Below are positions 23,566 to 31,737 of a stretch of 64,000 nucleotides of DNA, piece after piece. The position numbers and the translations under genes are program-made. Every line of letters starts with the position of its first letter. Positions within the stretch are counted from its first letter, which is position 1. The notes beneath the pieces are model-generated. The model was not told where the DNA came from and did no database searches. It saw only the letters and a program-made list of their open reading frames with translations. The stretch comes from Hydrogenophaga sp. (GTDB taxonomy: Bacteria; Pseudomonadota; Gammaproteobacteria; Burkholderiales; Burkholderiaceae_C): assembly GCF_018780075.1 (NCBI RefSeq), contig NZ_JADMKB010000003.1, positions 1 to 64,000 on the forward strand, in the 5' to 3' direction.

Positions 23566-23798
23566 GGCGCGACTTTCTGGGTCCAGGTGTCTTTCACCAT
23601 CGCTTCCAGCGCGGCCTCATTCGACAGGTAGTACTCGTTCGACTCGCGCGAACAGGGCATGTCATCGCGAACGGTTCCGACATAGAAGCCAGCCCTTGAT
23701 TGCAAGACCTCCAGCTCCAGGCGTGTTCCGCTGTAAACGTATGCCAGATAGCCGAAGCGGCGGAAGTCGAGAACGGCTGAGTTGTATGTGGTTGCCAT
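23562..23798 (-). CDS. Small hypothetical protein (78 residues)
   Basis: This 78-residue protein (MATTYNSAVLDFRRFGYLAY, later DDMPCSRESNEYYLSNEAAL) has no recognised domain. Aromatic residues are frequent in the first half, suggesting a small beta-rich fold. The start at 23798 lies below leader L10, with GGAG in the hairpin; a longer frame starting inside the leader is unlikely. It is coupled by ATGA overlap to the following 67-residue gene. Function unknown. Confidence 0.65.
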   Translation of the reverse strand: MATTYNSAVLDFRRFGYLAYVYSGTRLELEVLQSRAGFYVGTVRDDMPCSRESNEYYLSNEAALEAMVKDTWTQKVAP

Positions 23799-23878
23799 GA
23801 GATATCTCCAATAAAAAAACGCAATCGGAGACACCCCGCACCCGGCGCGGTATCTCGGTGCCGCGTGGGTTGAACAAA
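23799..23878 (-). promoter_or_regulatory. Tandem-hairpin leader L10
   Basis: P1 is built on CGCGG (23861-23865 complement) with CCGCG (23846-23850 complement) plus outer pairs between 23835 and 23869. P2 pairs 23827-23831 with 23805-23809 (TCTCC with GGAGA) over a T-rich loop. Confidence 0.7.
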
Positions 23879-23940
23879 AAAAATGCATGAAAAAACCCTC
23901 GGCCGCCGAAGCGATGCGAGGGTTTCAGTTGGGCTACAGC

Positions 23941-24588
23941 TTAGGCAGGAACCGTGTCACGAACACCTTGACGGGCTCGCGAGAACGAGGGCCGCGCCAT
24001 CTGCTGAGAGGGCACTTCACGCCGACGTTGTTCCAGAGGAGCCTGGGCAACAGGTGGAGGTGCTTCTTCTGCTTCAGGCGTCTGCTGGCCTTCTTCCTCC
24101 GAAGGACCGTCAACCTCTTGCGAGGCTTCAGGAAGTCCATCAGGATTGGTTGCGTCAGCGTCATCTTCGGTTTGGCGCGTGTAAACGCGCTCGCCGTCAA
24201 TGGTGATGGTGTTGATCAAGAGCAGGCGACCTTTGATGAGGCACGCCATTTCCTTTTCACCGGTCTTGCGACCGTCCACCTTCACATCGCGTTCGTACAT
24301 GTGCGGGTAAATGTCCCCGACCTTGAACGAGATCACAACCTTGCGGTTTTGATCCACGTCTTCCATGCATTTCTCGACCAGCTCAGCAGCTTCCTGGCCC
24401 GACACACGCAAATCGAGGTAGGTGTAATCGGGAGACTCGGCATTGCCACGCAAGGCAGACACGCTGCATGCGAGGAAAGGCTGAGCTTTACGACCTGCCT
24501 GCTTCGGTTGAACCCAGCGAACACGGTTGAGGTAACCGATGCCGGACACGTGCAGATTGAAGTGGTTGGTTTGAGTAGTTGCGTTCAT
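23941..24588 (-). CDS. STY4534-family ICE replication protein (DUF3577)
   Basis: This 215-residue protein matches the STY4534/DUF3577 family of PFGI-1 and SPI-7 type elements: FNLHVSGIGYLNRVRWVQPK near the start, then PFLACSVSALRG and YTYLDLRVSG, and a Lys/Arg-rich central beta region. Family members occur in the replication gene set beside ssb; a single-stranded-DNA or replication role is presumed. The C-terminal 70 residues are a charged, disordered tail. The start at 24588 has GGAG and leader L11. It is the first gene of the block and has the best promoter. Confidence 0.88.
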   Translation of the reverse strand: MNATTQTNHFNLHVSGIGYLNRVRWVQPKQAGRKAQPFLACSVSALRGNAESPDYTYLDLRVSGQEAAELVEKCMEDVDQNRKVVISFKVGDIYPHMYERDVKVDGRKTGEKEMACLIKGRLLLINTITIDGERVYTRQTEDDADATNPDGLPEASQEVDGPSEEEGQQTPEAEEAPPPVAQAPLEQRRREVPSQQMARPSFSRARQGVRDTVPA

Positions 24589-24684
24589 TTCAAAGATCTC
24601 CAAGAGGAAGATCGAGAGAAACGCAAACCCTCGCCCGGCCGTAAGGCCAAGTCGGGAAGCAATTTCTTCCCGACCGGGTTTTAC
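24589..24684 (-). promoter_or_regulatory. Tandem-hairpin leader L11 (DUF3577)
   Basis: P1 is a perfect 9-bp hairpin (24666-24674 with 24651-24659), followed by GGCC-TTAC-GGCC (24637-24648). P2 pairs 24606-24613 with 24595-24601 (GATCTTCC with GGAGATC, one bulge), burying GGAG. Confidence 0.78.
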
Positions 24685-24780
24685 AAAAGACAAAAACTCT
24701 GAATCTGACTTTGGGGGTCAGACCGTGCGACTTTCAAGAGTTGAGACGCTGCGTGGTGCCCGAAGGCTGAACACGTTTCT

Positions 24781-24810
24781 AGGCTATCACATTGATTTGC
24801 AATCAGTCAA
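24781..24810 (-). promoter_or_regulatory. Sigma-70-like promoter of the DUF3577 operon
   Basis: On the minus strand TTGACT (24805-24810) and TAGCCT (24781-24786) are 18 bp apart. The spacer contains the small inverted repeat ATTG-CAAAT-CAAT, a likely repressor site. The transcript would carry a leader of about 190 bases. Nothing else is recognised between 24685 and 24885. Confidence 0.6.
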
Positions 24811-24885
24811 ACATCGAACACACGGCAGGAATCAAAGCCAGTCTTGACGGAGACACGTCAGACCGAACGGCCTGGATGGTGTTGC

Positions 24886-26292
24886 CTATGCGCCCACTTG
24901 AGAATAAGGTTGAACATGTTGAAATGAAAGACAAAAGCTTGTATTACCTTTGCTAGACGATACGGAAACAGAACCTCCGTGAGCCGCCATGATGGCTTGG
25001 GTGATCGACAGGCCCAGGCCAGTACCATCAGATTCTGGATGACTGCGCGATTTGTCCACTCGGAAGAAGCGATCGAACAAGCGCGGCAAGACCTCAGGAG
25101 CGATGGTCATCCCGCTGTTGGTGATGCACAGGGTGGCTTCGCCTGCCCTCTCTTTGATGGAAACCAGGACTTCGGCATCTGCAGGCGAATGCCTGAGTGC
25201 GTTCGACAGCAGGTTGCTGATGGCCCGGCGGACCATCAATCGGTCTCCGGTGATCTGGGCTTGGCCAGTGATCACCAAGCGGATGTGTTTTTCGTCGGCG
25301 ACTGCATCGTAGAAATCAAACAACGCCAGCACTTCACGATCAAGCGAAATCGCTTCCCGGTGGGGCAACTCGATACCGTGTTCAGTTTTGGCCAGGAACA
25401 GCATGTCGGACACCATTCGAGCCAGTCGCTGGAACTCTTCGGCGTTGGACGCGAGGATGTCCTGGTACGCTGCTGCATCCCTTCTTTGCGCCAGCGACAC
25501 CTGCGTTTGGGTCAGCAGGTTGTTGATCGGGGTGCGCAACTCGTGCGCCAGGTCGCTGGAGAAATCCTGCAGCCGTCTGAAGTCCGACTGCAGGCGTCCG
25601 AGCATGGTGTTGAGACTTTCAGCAAGGTCGGCAAATTCCACCGGCACGGCTTCGACGGGCATGCGCTGGTCCAACTTCTGCGCCGTGACCGTCATCGCGC
25701 GCTCTTTCATGACGCGCAGTGGCGCCAGGCCCCGGCGCGCCGCCCACCAGCCCAACAGGCCACTCACCAAGATGGCACCCAGCGAGTAAAGTGCCAGCGT
25801 CTGGCTCAGGATCTGCATGAAATGCACATGATGTCCGGTATCCAACGCGATCAGCAATTGGATCGGCGTAGCCCCTGTGCCAAGCTCTTTCGATGGAGTT
25901 GGGGGAGGATCGATGCGCGAGCTAAGGCCGCGCAGGGTTTGGTCATCCTGAGTCCAGTCGGTGGGGGTAGACCCTTCCGGTGCCAGGCTTGGGGGAAACA
26001 TCAGGCCCTTGCTCCCATACACCACACGATCACCTTGGCGCAGGTCGATGTAGAGCCCGTGGTGACTGCCAAGCAGTTCATCCAGTCGGCTGGACAGCTG
26101 CTCTGGCGATGGGGATTCTCCGACGATCTTTTGAACGAGCTGGATCTTGTCCCGCAGATAGTCACGGTCAAGTTCAACAAAGTGCCGGCTTGTCGCAAAA
26201 GCCACCAATATGGCCAGACCCACCAGGACCGCAGCCGAAACCAGCGCGTAAAAAACGGTCAGTCGCGCGGTCAGAGACAGTCGCCCGAGCAT
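24886..26292 (-). CDS. copS: Heavy-metal sensor histidine kinase (CopS/CusS type)
   Basis: This 468-residue membrane kinase has two helices (about 12-32 and 165-187) enclosing a periplasmic sensor domain, then HAMP, HisKA with H250 in HELRTP, and the ATPase domain (NLLSN, GTGLGLSI). Its size and arrangement match the CopS/CusS/SilS group that senses periplasmic copper or silver. Its start overlaps the stop of the response-regulator gene, so the two are co-translated. It stands directly before the divergent copper operon. Confidence 0.93.
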   Translation of the reverse strand: MLGRLSLTARLTVFYALVSAAVLVGLAILVAFATSRHFVELDRDYLRDKIQLVQKIVGESPSPEQLSSRLDELLGSHHGLYIDLRQGDRVVYGSKGLMFPPSLAPEGSTPTDWTQDDQTLRGLSSRIDPPPTPSKELGTGATPIQLLIALDTGHHVHFMQILSQTLALYSLGAILVSGLLGWWAARRGLAPLRVMKERAMTVTAQKLDQRMPVEAVPVEFADLAESLNTMLGRLQSDFRRLQDFSSDLAHELRTPINNLLTQTQVSLAQRRDAAAYQDILASNAEEFQRLARMVSDMLFLAKTEHGIELPHREAISLDREVLALFDFYDAVADEKHIRLVITGQAQITGDRLMVRRAISNLLSNALRHSPADAEVLVSIKERAGEATLCITNSGMTIAPEVLPRLFDRFFRVDKSRSHPESDGTGLGLSITQAIMAAHGGSVSVSSSKGNTSFCLSFQHVQPYSQVGA

Positions 26293-26978
26293 CAGTTTGA
26301 ATCCTCCGGCACTTCCAACACATAGCCCATACCTCGGACGGTTTGTATCAGGCGGGGTTCAAAGGCATCGTCCACTTTGGCTCGCAAGCGGCGCATGGCC
26401 ACTTCGATCACATTGGTGTCGCTGTCGAAATTCACGTCCCAAACCTGCGAGGCAATCAAAGAACGGGGCAGAACCTCGCCATGACGGCGCATGAGCAGCT
26501 CCAACAGACCGAACTCCTTGGCCGTCAGTTCGATGCGCTTGCCAGATCGGGTCACCCGCCGTCGCATCAGATCGAGTTCCAAGTCTGCAACTTGCAGCGT
26601 GGTTTTCTCAAGACCTGTGCGCCCTCGTCGAAGGATGGTGCGAACCCTGGCCAGCAATTCGGCAAACGAAAACGGCTTGACCAGGTAGTCGTCGGCACCC
26701 AGCTCCAGGCCCTTGACGCGGTCTTCCACCTGGTCACGGGCGGTCAGAAAAAGCACCGGCATCTCCCGTCCCTGGCTGCGCAGGTTGTGGAGAACCTGCC
26801 ACCCATCCATGCCCGGCAACATCACATCAAGAACCACCAGATCGTGATCGCCCTCCAGGCCGTGGTGAAGCCCATCAATGCCGTTGGTGACGAGGTCCAC
26901 CACGTAGCCTGCTTCTCGCAAGCCTTGCCTCAAATATTCGCCAGCCTTGGGCTCGTCTTCAACAATCAGAATCTTCAC
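26292..26978 (-). CDS. copR: Copper response regulator (CopR/CusR type)
   Basis: This 228-residue OmpR/PhoB-family regulator has the receiver domain with D51 as phosphoacceptor (LDVMLP) and a C-terminal winged helix ending near [18 protein letters not shown]. It begins with GTG at 26978, with AGGAG upstream. The divergent copper operon starts 145 bp away and a TGAC-N6-GTAA box lies between them at 27032-27045. The same box type is found before two further copper units, so this protein is the likely regulator of the whole cargo. Confidence 0.94.
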   Translation of the reverse strand: MKILIVEDEPKAGEYLRQGLREAGYVVDLVTNGIDGLHHGLEGDHDLVVLDVMLPGMDGWQVLHNLRSQGREMPVLFLTARDQVEDRVKGLELGADDYLVKPFSFAELLARVRTILRRGRTGLEKTTLQVADLELDLMRRRVTRSGKRIELTAKEFGLLELLMRRHGEVLPRSLIASQVWDVNFDSDTNVIEVAMRRLRAKVDDAFEPRLIQTVRGMGYVLEVPEDSN

Positions 26979-27031
26979 GGTCTTGCTCCTGACCGCTAGT
27001 TTGCCTGTGTGGGTGGTCGTGCGGGCAAAGA

Positions 27032-27045
27032 TGACATTTTTGTAA
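27032..27045 (+). promoter_or_regulatory. CopR box in the divergent copR/copper-operon region
   Basis: TGAC-ATTTTT-GTAA is an imperfect palindrome with the spacing used by CusR/CopR-type regulators. Close matches TGAC-N6-GTCA occur at 31071-31084 and 49167-49180. Confidence 0.6.
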
Positions 27046-27094
27046 TCAACCCGACAGGGAGTTGACGGACGACCACCCGCAGAATCCGCCCCGT

Positions 27095-27108
27095 TTGATC
27101 CATATCAA
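27095..27108 (+). promoter_or_regulatory. FNR/ANR-type box before the copper operon
   Basis: TTGAT-CCAT-ATCAA is a perfect FNR/ANR-type half-site pair. It lies only 16 bases before the GTG start, too close for classical activation, so repression or roadblock is more likely. Confidence 0.5.
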
Positions 27109-27123
27109 AAAGGAGCGATTGCA

Positions 27124-28233
27124 GTGAAGTCTTTATTCAGTCACCGAACCACAAGCCACCTGCTGGTGGCGGGCATCTTTGCCCTACCGATGGCGATCTC
27201 AGCGCAGACGGCCAGTTCTTCCCAAGAATCCGACTGGCGTCGTGCCAATGACGCGGTGGGTTCCTTCAAACGTGGCCATGCCGACGTGCTCAAGTGGGAG
27301 CAGGCCAATCCGGGTGCATCCACCACAGCGCCAGGCAGCACCATGGGAGTTGCCATCCCTACGGCAGAGGCGGCGGTTCGCATGGCCTGGACGGTGCATC
27401 GCGAACTGGTCCGTCCGTTGTCGAAACTGGGTCCTCAGAATGAACAACTGATCGCAGAGGGCCGCTGGACAGAACTCGACCCGAGTCTTCAGCGTCGGGT
27501 CGAAGATGCCGACGAGGTGTTGGAGGTGGCGGCAGCCGGCCGCAAGGCTTGGATAGAGGCTGTTGCAGCTCAGCAGGTCTTGAAACACCAACGCGACATG
27601 CTGGATGCAGCACAGGCGGCCTTTGAGCTTGGGCAGCGCATGGTGACGGTGGGCAACTGGAGCAAGTTGCAGCTGTCGCCCGTTCAACTGGCCGCGTCGA
27701 ACGCACGCATGAATCTGCGGCGTGCACAGCATGCAGCAACTCTGGCCCAAAGCAATCTGGTCAAGACCATGGGGCAAACGGGTCTACAGGCGGGTTTTTC
27801 GCTCCCGGACCAACTTCCAGCCATTCCGGCGCAGCACATGACCGAGGCCGACCTGGAAAAACGCGGTGATGCGATTCGCAACCACCTGCCGGACGCGGAA
27901 AGCTTGCGCAACCGAGCAAATTCCAGAGGGGCCATGAACGCCTATATGGCGGCTCATGCACTGGCGCAGGGCAGCCAGGGGGATGTCCTGAAAACCCGTG
28001 AGTTCATCACCGAAGAGACGGTTCTTCACTACAACGGCATGCTCAAAAGCGTCTGGGACCTTCTGGACGAAGTTCGCAACCAGTCACAAGCCACCGTAGA
28101 TGGCATTGGCGCGCAACGCGACTTCTGGATCGCCGAGGCCGATCTGCAGTGGGTCTTGCAGGGGGGCTCACCCGACAGCTTCGTCTCGTTGGGTGGAGCG
28201 GGCGGAGACGCGCCTGCAGCAGCTGGACATTGA
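27124..28233 (+). CDS. TolC-family outer-membrane-type protein of the copper operon
   Basis: This 369-residue exported protein has a signal peptide (residues 1-28) and long amphipathic helices with heptad-like Ala/Leu spacing (LDAAQAAFELGQRMVTVGNW), as in TolC-family efflux channels. It is shorter than a full TolC protein (about 420-480 residues), so it may be a divergent relative. It starts with GTG at 27124 after AGGAG. It heads an operon with a multicopper oxidase, cupredoxin, CusF and cytochrome c. A matching pump is not in this operon; the RND pump lies at 43.9-48.7 kb. Confidence 0.8.
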   Translation: MKSLFSHRTTSHLLVAGIFALPMAISAQTASSSQESDWRRANDAVGSFKRGHADVLKWEQANPGASTTAPGSTMGVAIPTAEAAVRMAWTVHRELVRPLSKLGPQNEQLIAEGRWTELDPSLQRRVEDADEVLEVAAAGRKAWIEAVAAQQVLKHQRDMLDAAQAAFELGQRMVTVGNWSKLQLSPVQLAASNARMNLRRAQHAATLAQSNLVKTMGQTGLQAGFSLPDQLPAIPAQHMTEADLEKRGDAIRNHLPDAESLRNRANSRGAMNAYMAAHALAQGSQGDVLKTREFITEETVLHYNGMLKSVWDLLDEVRNQSQATVDGIGAQRDFWIAEADLQWVLQGGSPDSFVSLGGAGGDAPAAAGH

Positions 28234-28246
28234 AAGGACACAACAC

Positions 28247-29635
28247 ATGACAAACAACAACTCCAGACGACAGTTTTTCGCAGGCGCCGCCGCTTCCGTG
28301 GCTGGCCTGGCCGTGGCCCGCTCCGCCCTGGCAGGTTTGCCGGAGCCCGTCATCCAGACGTCGGTAGAAACCGCGCCGCCCTTGATCCCGACCACCGGTC
28401 GGCCCTACAACCCAGTGGTGACACTCAACGGCTGGACGCTGCCATGGCGCATGAACGATGGCGTCAAGGAATTCCACCTGGTGGCTGAGCCGGTGGTGCG
28501 TGAGGTTTCGCCAGGCTTCAAGGTCAACATGTGGGGTTACAACGGCCAGAGCCCGGGACCCACCATCGAAGTGGTCGAAGGCGACCGCGTCCGCATCTTT
28601 GTGACCAACAAGCTGCCCGAGCACACCACCATCCACTGGCACGGTCAGCGTCTGCCCAGCGGCATGGACGGCGTCGGGGGTCTGAACCAACGCGCGATTC
28701 CCGTGGGCAAGACCTTTGTGTATGAATTTGAGGCGCGGCGACCCGGCACCTTCATGTACCACCCGCATGCGGACGAGATGGTGCAGATGGCCATGGGAAT
28801 GATGGGCATGTGGGTGACCCACCCCAAAACCAAGCATCCTCACATCAGTGAGGTGGACCGGGACTTCTGCTTCCTGCTCAATGCGTTTGACATTGAGCCT
28901 GGCAGCAAGACACCCAAGGTCAACACCATGACGGACTTCAACATCTGGTGTTGGAACAGCCGGGTGTTCCCGGCCATCGACACCTTGAACGTGCGCCTGA
29001 ATGACCGGGTGCGCATCCGGGTGGGCAACCTCACCATGACCAACCACCCGATCCACCTGCATGGCCACGAATTCCTGGTCACGGGCACCGATGGTGGCCC
29101 CACTCCACCCAGCACCCGTTGGTACGAAGTCACCACGGATGTGGCCGTGGGCCAGATGCGCCAGATCGAGCTGATCGCCGACGAAGAAGGCGACTGGGCC
29201 ATGCACTGCCACAAGAGCCACCACACCATGAACGCCATGGGTCACGACGTGCCGACCATGATTGGTGTGGATCATCGCGGCCTGGTCAAGAAGATCCAGA
29301 AGGTTGCGCCCGACTACATGCTGATGGGCGAGCGCGGCATGGCCGACATGGGCGAGATGCAGATGGCCATTCCCGACAACACAGCACCCATGATGACCGG
29401 CACTGGCCAGTTCGGCCCGCTGGAAATGGGCGGCATGTTCACGGTCTTCAAAGTTCGAAAAGACCAGAAGCCGGGCGACTACAAAGACCCAGGGCCCTAT
29501 AAGTTTCCCGAAGGCACCGTGGCCTACGAATGGAACGGAGCGCTCCCGCCGACGCAGCGTCCCGCTGCCAGCAGCGACACCACGCCGGCCACTGCCAAGG
29601 CGATCAAGCCCACCGGCAAAGGCATGTCGCACTGA
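28247..29635 (+). CDS. Periplasmic multicopper oxidase
   Basis: This 462-residue copper oxidase would convert toxic Cu(I) to Cu(II) in the periplasm. A twin-arginine signal is present (SRRQFFAGAAASVAG). All four copper-ligand boxes are visible: IHWHG near residue 130, MYHPHAD near 170, HPIHLHG near 268 and HCHKSHHTMNAM near 321, which includes the type 1 Cys and an axial Met. It has Met/His-rich stretches (MVQMAMGMMGMW) and a Pro-rich tail. The gap to the TolC-like gene is 13 bp, so co-transcription is nearly certain. Confidence 0.95.
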   Translation: MTNNNSRRQFFAGAAASVAGLAVARSALAGLPEPVIQTSVETAPPLIPTTGRPYNPVVTLNGWTLPWRMNDGVKEFHLVAEPVVREVSPGFKVNMWGYNGQSPGPTIEVVEGDRVRIFVTNKLPEHTTIHWHGQRLPSGMDGVGGLNQRAIPVGKTFVYEFEARRPGTFMYHPHADEMVQMAMGMMGMWVTHPKTKHPHISEVDRDFCFLLNAFDIEPGSKTPKVNTMTDFNIWCWNSRVFPAIDTLNVRLNDRVRIRVGNLTMTNHPIHLHGHEFLVTGTDGGPTPPSTRWYEVTTDVAVGQMRQIELIADEEGDWAMHCHKSHHTMNAMGHDVPTMIGVDHRGLVKKIQKVAPDYMLMGERGMADMGEMQMAIPDNTAPMMTGTGQFGPLEMGGMFTVFKVRKDQKPGDYKDPGPYKFPEGTVAYEWNGALPPTQRPAASSDTTPATAKAIKPTGKGMSH

Positions 29636-29701
29636 CCGTACGGCATCAACTCAACACAGCTTTCCTCCACCGTTTCCCAACCCAACCCTGAAAGAAGTCT
29701 C

Positions 29702-30196
29702 ATGAAACTCAACAACTTCAATACCGTCTCGCGCGCTGGCTTTGTTTTCGCTGCAGCAGCCTTGGCTGCGTCTGCCGCCCTTGCAGGTGGCACTCATGGT
29801 GGTGGGCACCACGATGAATCGCCCATCGGCCAGCCCGGTGTGGTGAAAAACGTCACGCGCACGATTGAGGTTGACGCGGCAGACAGCATGCGGTTCACGC
29901 CTTCGAACTTGACGGTGAAGAAGGGGGAGACGATTCGCTTCGTTATCAAGAACTCCGGCAAAGTGCCGCATGAGTTCAGCCTCGGGACAGAGAAGGAGTT
30001 GATGGAGCACTACGAGGTCATGAAGAAATTCCCGAACATGGAGCACGAAGAAGCCAACAAGATTTCCCTCAAGCCTGGTAAGCAGGGCGAGGTGATCTGG
30101 CGCTTCACCAAGGCCGGTGTGGTGAACTTTGCTTGTCTGCATGTGGGCCACTACGAGGCAGGCATGAAGGGCCAGGTCAACGTGGCGGCCAAATAA
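29702..30196 (+). CDS. Cupredoxin (azurin-like blue copper protein)
   Basis: This 164-residue periplasmic electron carrier has a signal peptide (1-28), a Gly/His-rich start (GGTHGGGHHDE) and a cupredoxin fold. The type 1 copper ligands are seen as VPHEF (first His) and ACLHVGHYEAGM (Cys, His, Met). In copper islands such proteins may accept electrons from Cu(I) oxidation or buffer copper. It follows the multicopper oxidase by 66 bp and precedes CusF and a cytochrome c, suggesting an electron path. Confidence 0.93.
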   Translation: MKLNNFNTVSRAGFVFAAAALAASAALAGGTHGGGHHDESPIGQPGVVKNVTRTIEVDAADSMRFTPSNLTVKKGETIRFVIKNSGKVPHEFSLGTEKELMEHYEVMKKFPNMEHEEANKISLKPGKQGEVIWRFTKAGVVNFACLHVGHYEAGMKGQVNVAAK

Positions 30197-30228
30197 CCCC
30201 TCTCAAATCAACTTCACAAGGATTCAAG

Positions 30229-30564
30229 ATGAAACTGCGATTGGTATTGAGCACGACCGCATTGGCCATCACGGCCTTTGTTGGCAATCCCGTGTTCGCT
30301 CAGATGAGCATGGACCAAGGGAAGATGGGCATGGCGGCTCCCGGTATGACCGACGGCGAAGTCCGCAAGATCGACAAGGAAGCTGGAAAGATCACCATAA
30401 AGCACGGTGACATCAAGCACATGGACATGCCCGGCATGACCATGGTGTTCGTGGTCAAGGATAAGGCCTTGCTGGACAAGGCTGCTGTCGGTTCCAAGAT
30501 CCAGTTCATGGCCATGAACGAGAAAGGCCAGATGACGGTGACCGACATCCAACCGGCGAAGTGA
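30229..30564 (+). CDS. CusF-domain periplasmic copper-binding protein
   Basis: This 111-residue exported protein has a single CusF OB domain (about residues 45-110). The copper site is seen as HGDIKHMDMPGMTM: the His and two Met ligands are conserved, but the Trp that caps Cu(I) in E. coli CusF is replaced by Met. Such proteins hand copper to RND pumps. The ATG at 30229 has AAGGA upstream, and its stop overlaps the GTG start of the cytochrome gene. Confidence 0.92.
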   Translation: MKLRLVLSTTALAITAFVGNPVFAQMSMDQGKMGMAAPGMTDGEVRKIDKEAGKITIKHGDIKHMDMPGMTMVFVVKDKALLDKAAVGSKIQFMAMNEKGQMTVTDIQPAK

Positions 30565-31067
30565 TCCCTCAACGTTTCAAGTCACTCCGTTTGGCTGCGG
30601 TTGCCCTTGCTCTGGCTGGGGTTGCCGCAGCCCTTTTATGGATGGGTTCTGCAGACCCCTTCCGGTCAGAGACTGCCGGGCTCCTTCGCCCGGATGACGC
30701 TGTGATGCTCAAGCAGGGGGCGCTGATCTATCAAGCTCGGTGTGCAGGTTGCCATGGTGTGAAGCTGGAAGGGCAAGCCAACTGGCGCGAGCGGGGAACC
30801 GATGGCCGCTTGCCAGCGCCACCCCATGACGAAAGCGGTCACACCTGGCACCACCCGGACGATGTGTTGATACAGATCACCAAAGTAGGCGTGGCTAAGG
30901 CAGTGGACATGCCTGACTACGCCACCAATATGCCCGCCTTTGGCGATTCGCTCAGCGATGCCGACATCTTGGCTGTTCTGTCCTGGATCAAGTCGCAGTG
31001 GTCGCAAGAGACCCGGCGCCACCACGACGACATCAACCGCCAGGCGGTTCTGCGTTCGCAACGCTGA
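30561..31067 (+). CDS. c-type cytochrome
   Basis: This 168-residue, membrane-anchored (helix at 10-30) cytochrome c has the haem motif CAGCH (61-65) and a likely axial Met in NMPAFGD (about residue 125). It starts with GTG overlapping the cusF stop by four bases. Together with the cupredoxin and oxidase it may pass electrons from periplasmic Cu(I) oxidation to the respiratory chain, which is inference from order. Maturation would depend on the host's cytochrome c system. Confidence 0.93.
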   Translation: MIPQRFKSLRLAAVALALAGVAAALLWMGSADPFRSETAGLLRPDDAVMLKQGALIYQARCAGCHGVKLEGQANWRERGTDGRLPAPPHDESGHTWHHPDDVLIQITKVGVAKAVDMPDYATNMPAFGDSLSDADILAVLSWIKSQWSQETRRHHDDINRQAVLRSQR

Positions 31068-31070
31068 ATC

Positions 31071-31084
31071 TGACTTTTTTGTCA
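31071..31084 (+). promoter_or_regulatory. CopR box before the second copper operon
   Basis: The perfect palindrome TGAC-TTTTTT-GTCA lies 88 bp before the Met-rich protein gene and right after the cytochrome stop. It marks the start of a new CopR-controlled unit. Confidence 0.65.
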
Positions 31085-31171
31085 TCTTCGGGTCATCTTG
31101 GCGACCCCAGCCGATTTCTACAGTGACTGCATGGCAATCCCGCCAGCGTTCAGTCATGAAAGGCAATCGAT

Positions 31172-31669
31172 ATGTCCAAATGGATTCAAACCCTTCTGGC
31201 GGTAGCCGTCACCGGTGTGGCGTTTTCCGCCTTGGCACAGCAGGCCGCTGAGCACACCCAGCACCACCCAGCTGCCGCGACGGCCACCTCGCCCGCAACA
31301 GGCGTCACTCAGCCGGTCGCACCACAGGCTGGCATGACCATGGGCATGTCGATGCCGCAGATGCAGCAGCACATGCAGCAGCACATGGCCACCATGCAGA
31401 CCCTACACGCCAAGATGGCAGCAGCCCAAACACCGGCTGAGCGACAGGCACTGATGGCCGATCACTCGAAGGCCATGCACGAGGGCATGGACATGATGAA
31501 AGGCATGAAGGCGATGGGCGGCAAACCGGGCATGGGTTCGGGCACCACGCCGGTAGACCCGGCCCAGCATCAGCCCATGATGGAAATGCGCATGGACATG
31601 ATGCAAACCATGATGGACATGATGATGCAGCGCATGCCGGCCGCAGCCACCCCGCCCGGCAGCAAGTGA
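31172..31669 (+). CDS. Met/His-rich periplasmic protein
   Basis: This 165-residue exported protein (signal peptide 1-23) contains about 30 Met residues in clusters such as MTMGMSMPQMQQHMQQHM and a later MMDMMMQRM stretch. Such sequence binds Cu(I) or Ag(I) in PcoE/SilE-like proteins, although no specific family match is claimed. Helical periodicity suggests a coiled, partly disordered metal sponge. It is the first gene after the CopR box and overlaps the reading frame upstream of the next multicopper oxidase. Confidence 0.88.
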   Translation: MSKWIQTLLAVAVTGVAFSALAQQAAEHTQHHPAAATATSPATGVTQPVAPQAGMTMGMSMPQMQQHMQQHMATMQTLHAKMAAAQTPAERQALMADHSKAMHEGMDMMKGMKAMGGKPGMGSGTTPVDPAQHQPMMEMRMDMMQTMMDMMMQRMPAAATPPGSK

Positions 31670-31737
31670 CCAGCGATGGCCACGCCCATGGTGGTAGTGG
31701 CCCAACCCCATCTCCCACCAACAACAGGAATTTTGTG

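Noticed and set aside
24701-24720. A fourth CopR box (TGAC...GTCA) near the DUF3577 leader
   Set aside because: The spacer is 7 bp, not 6, and no copper gene is controlled from there.
28043-29632. Long minus-strand frame of 529 codons opposite the multicopper oxidase
   Set aside because: GC-rich antisense shadow without ribosome-binding site; His-rich composition mirrors the Met/His codons of the real gene.
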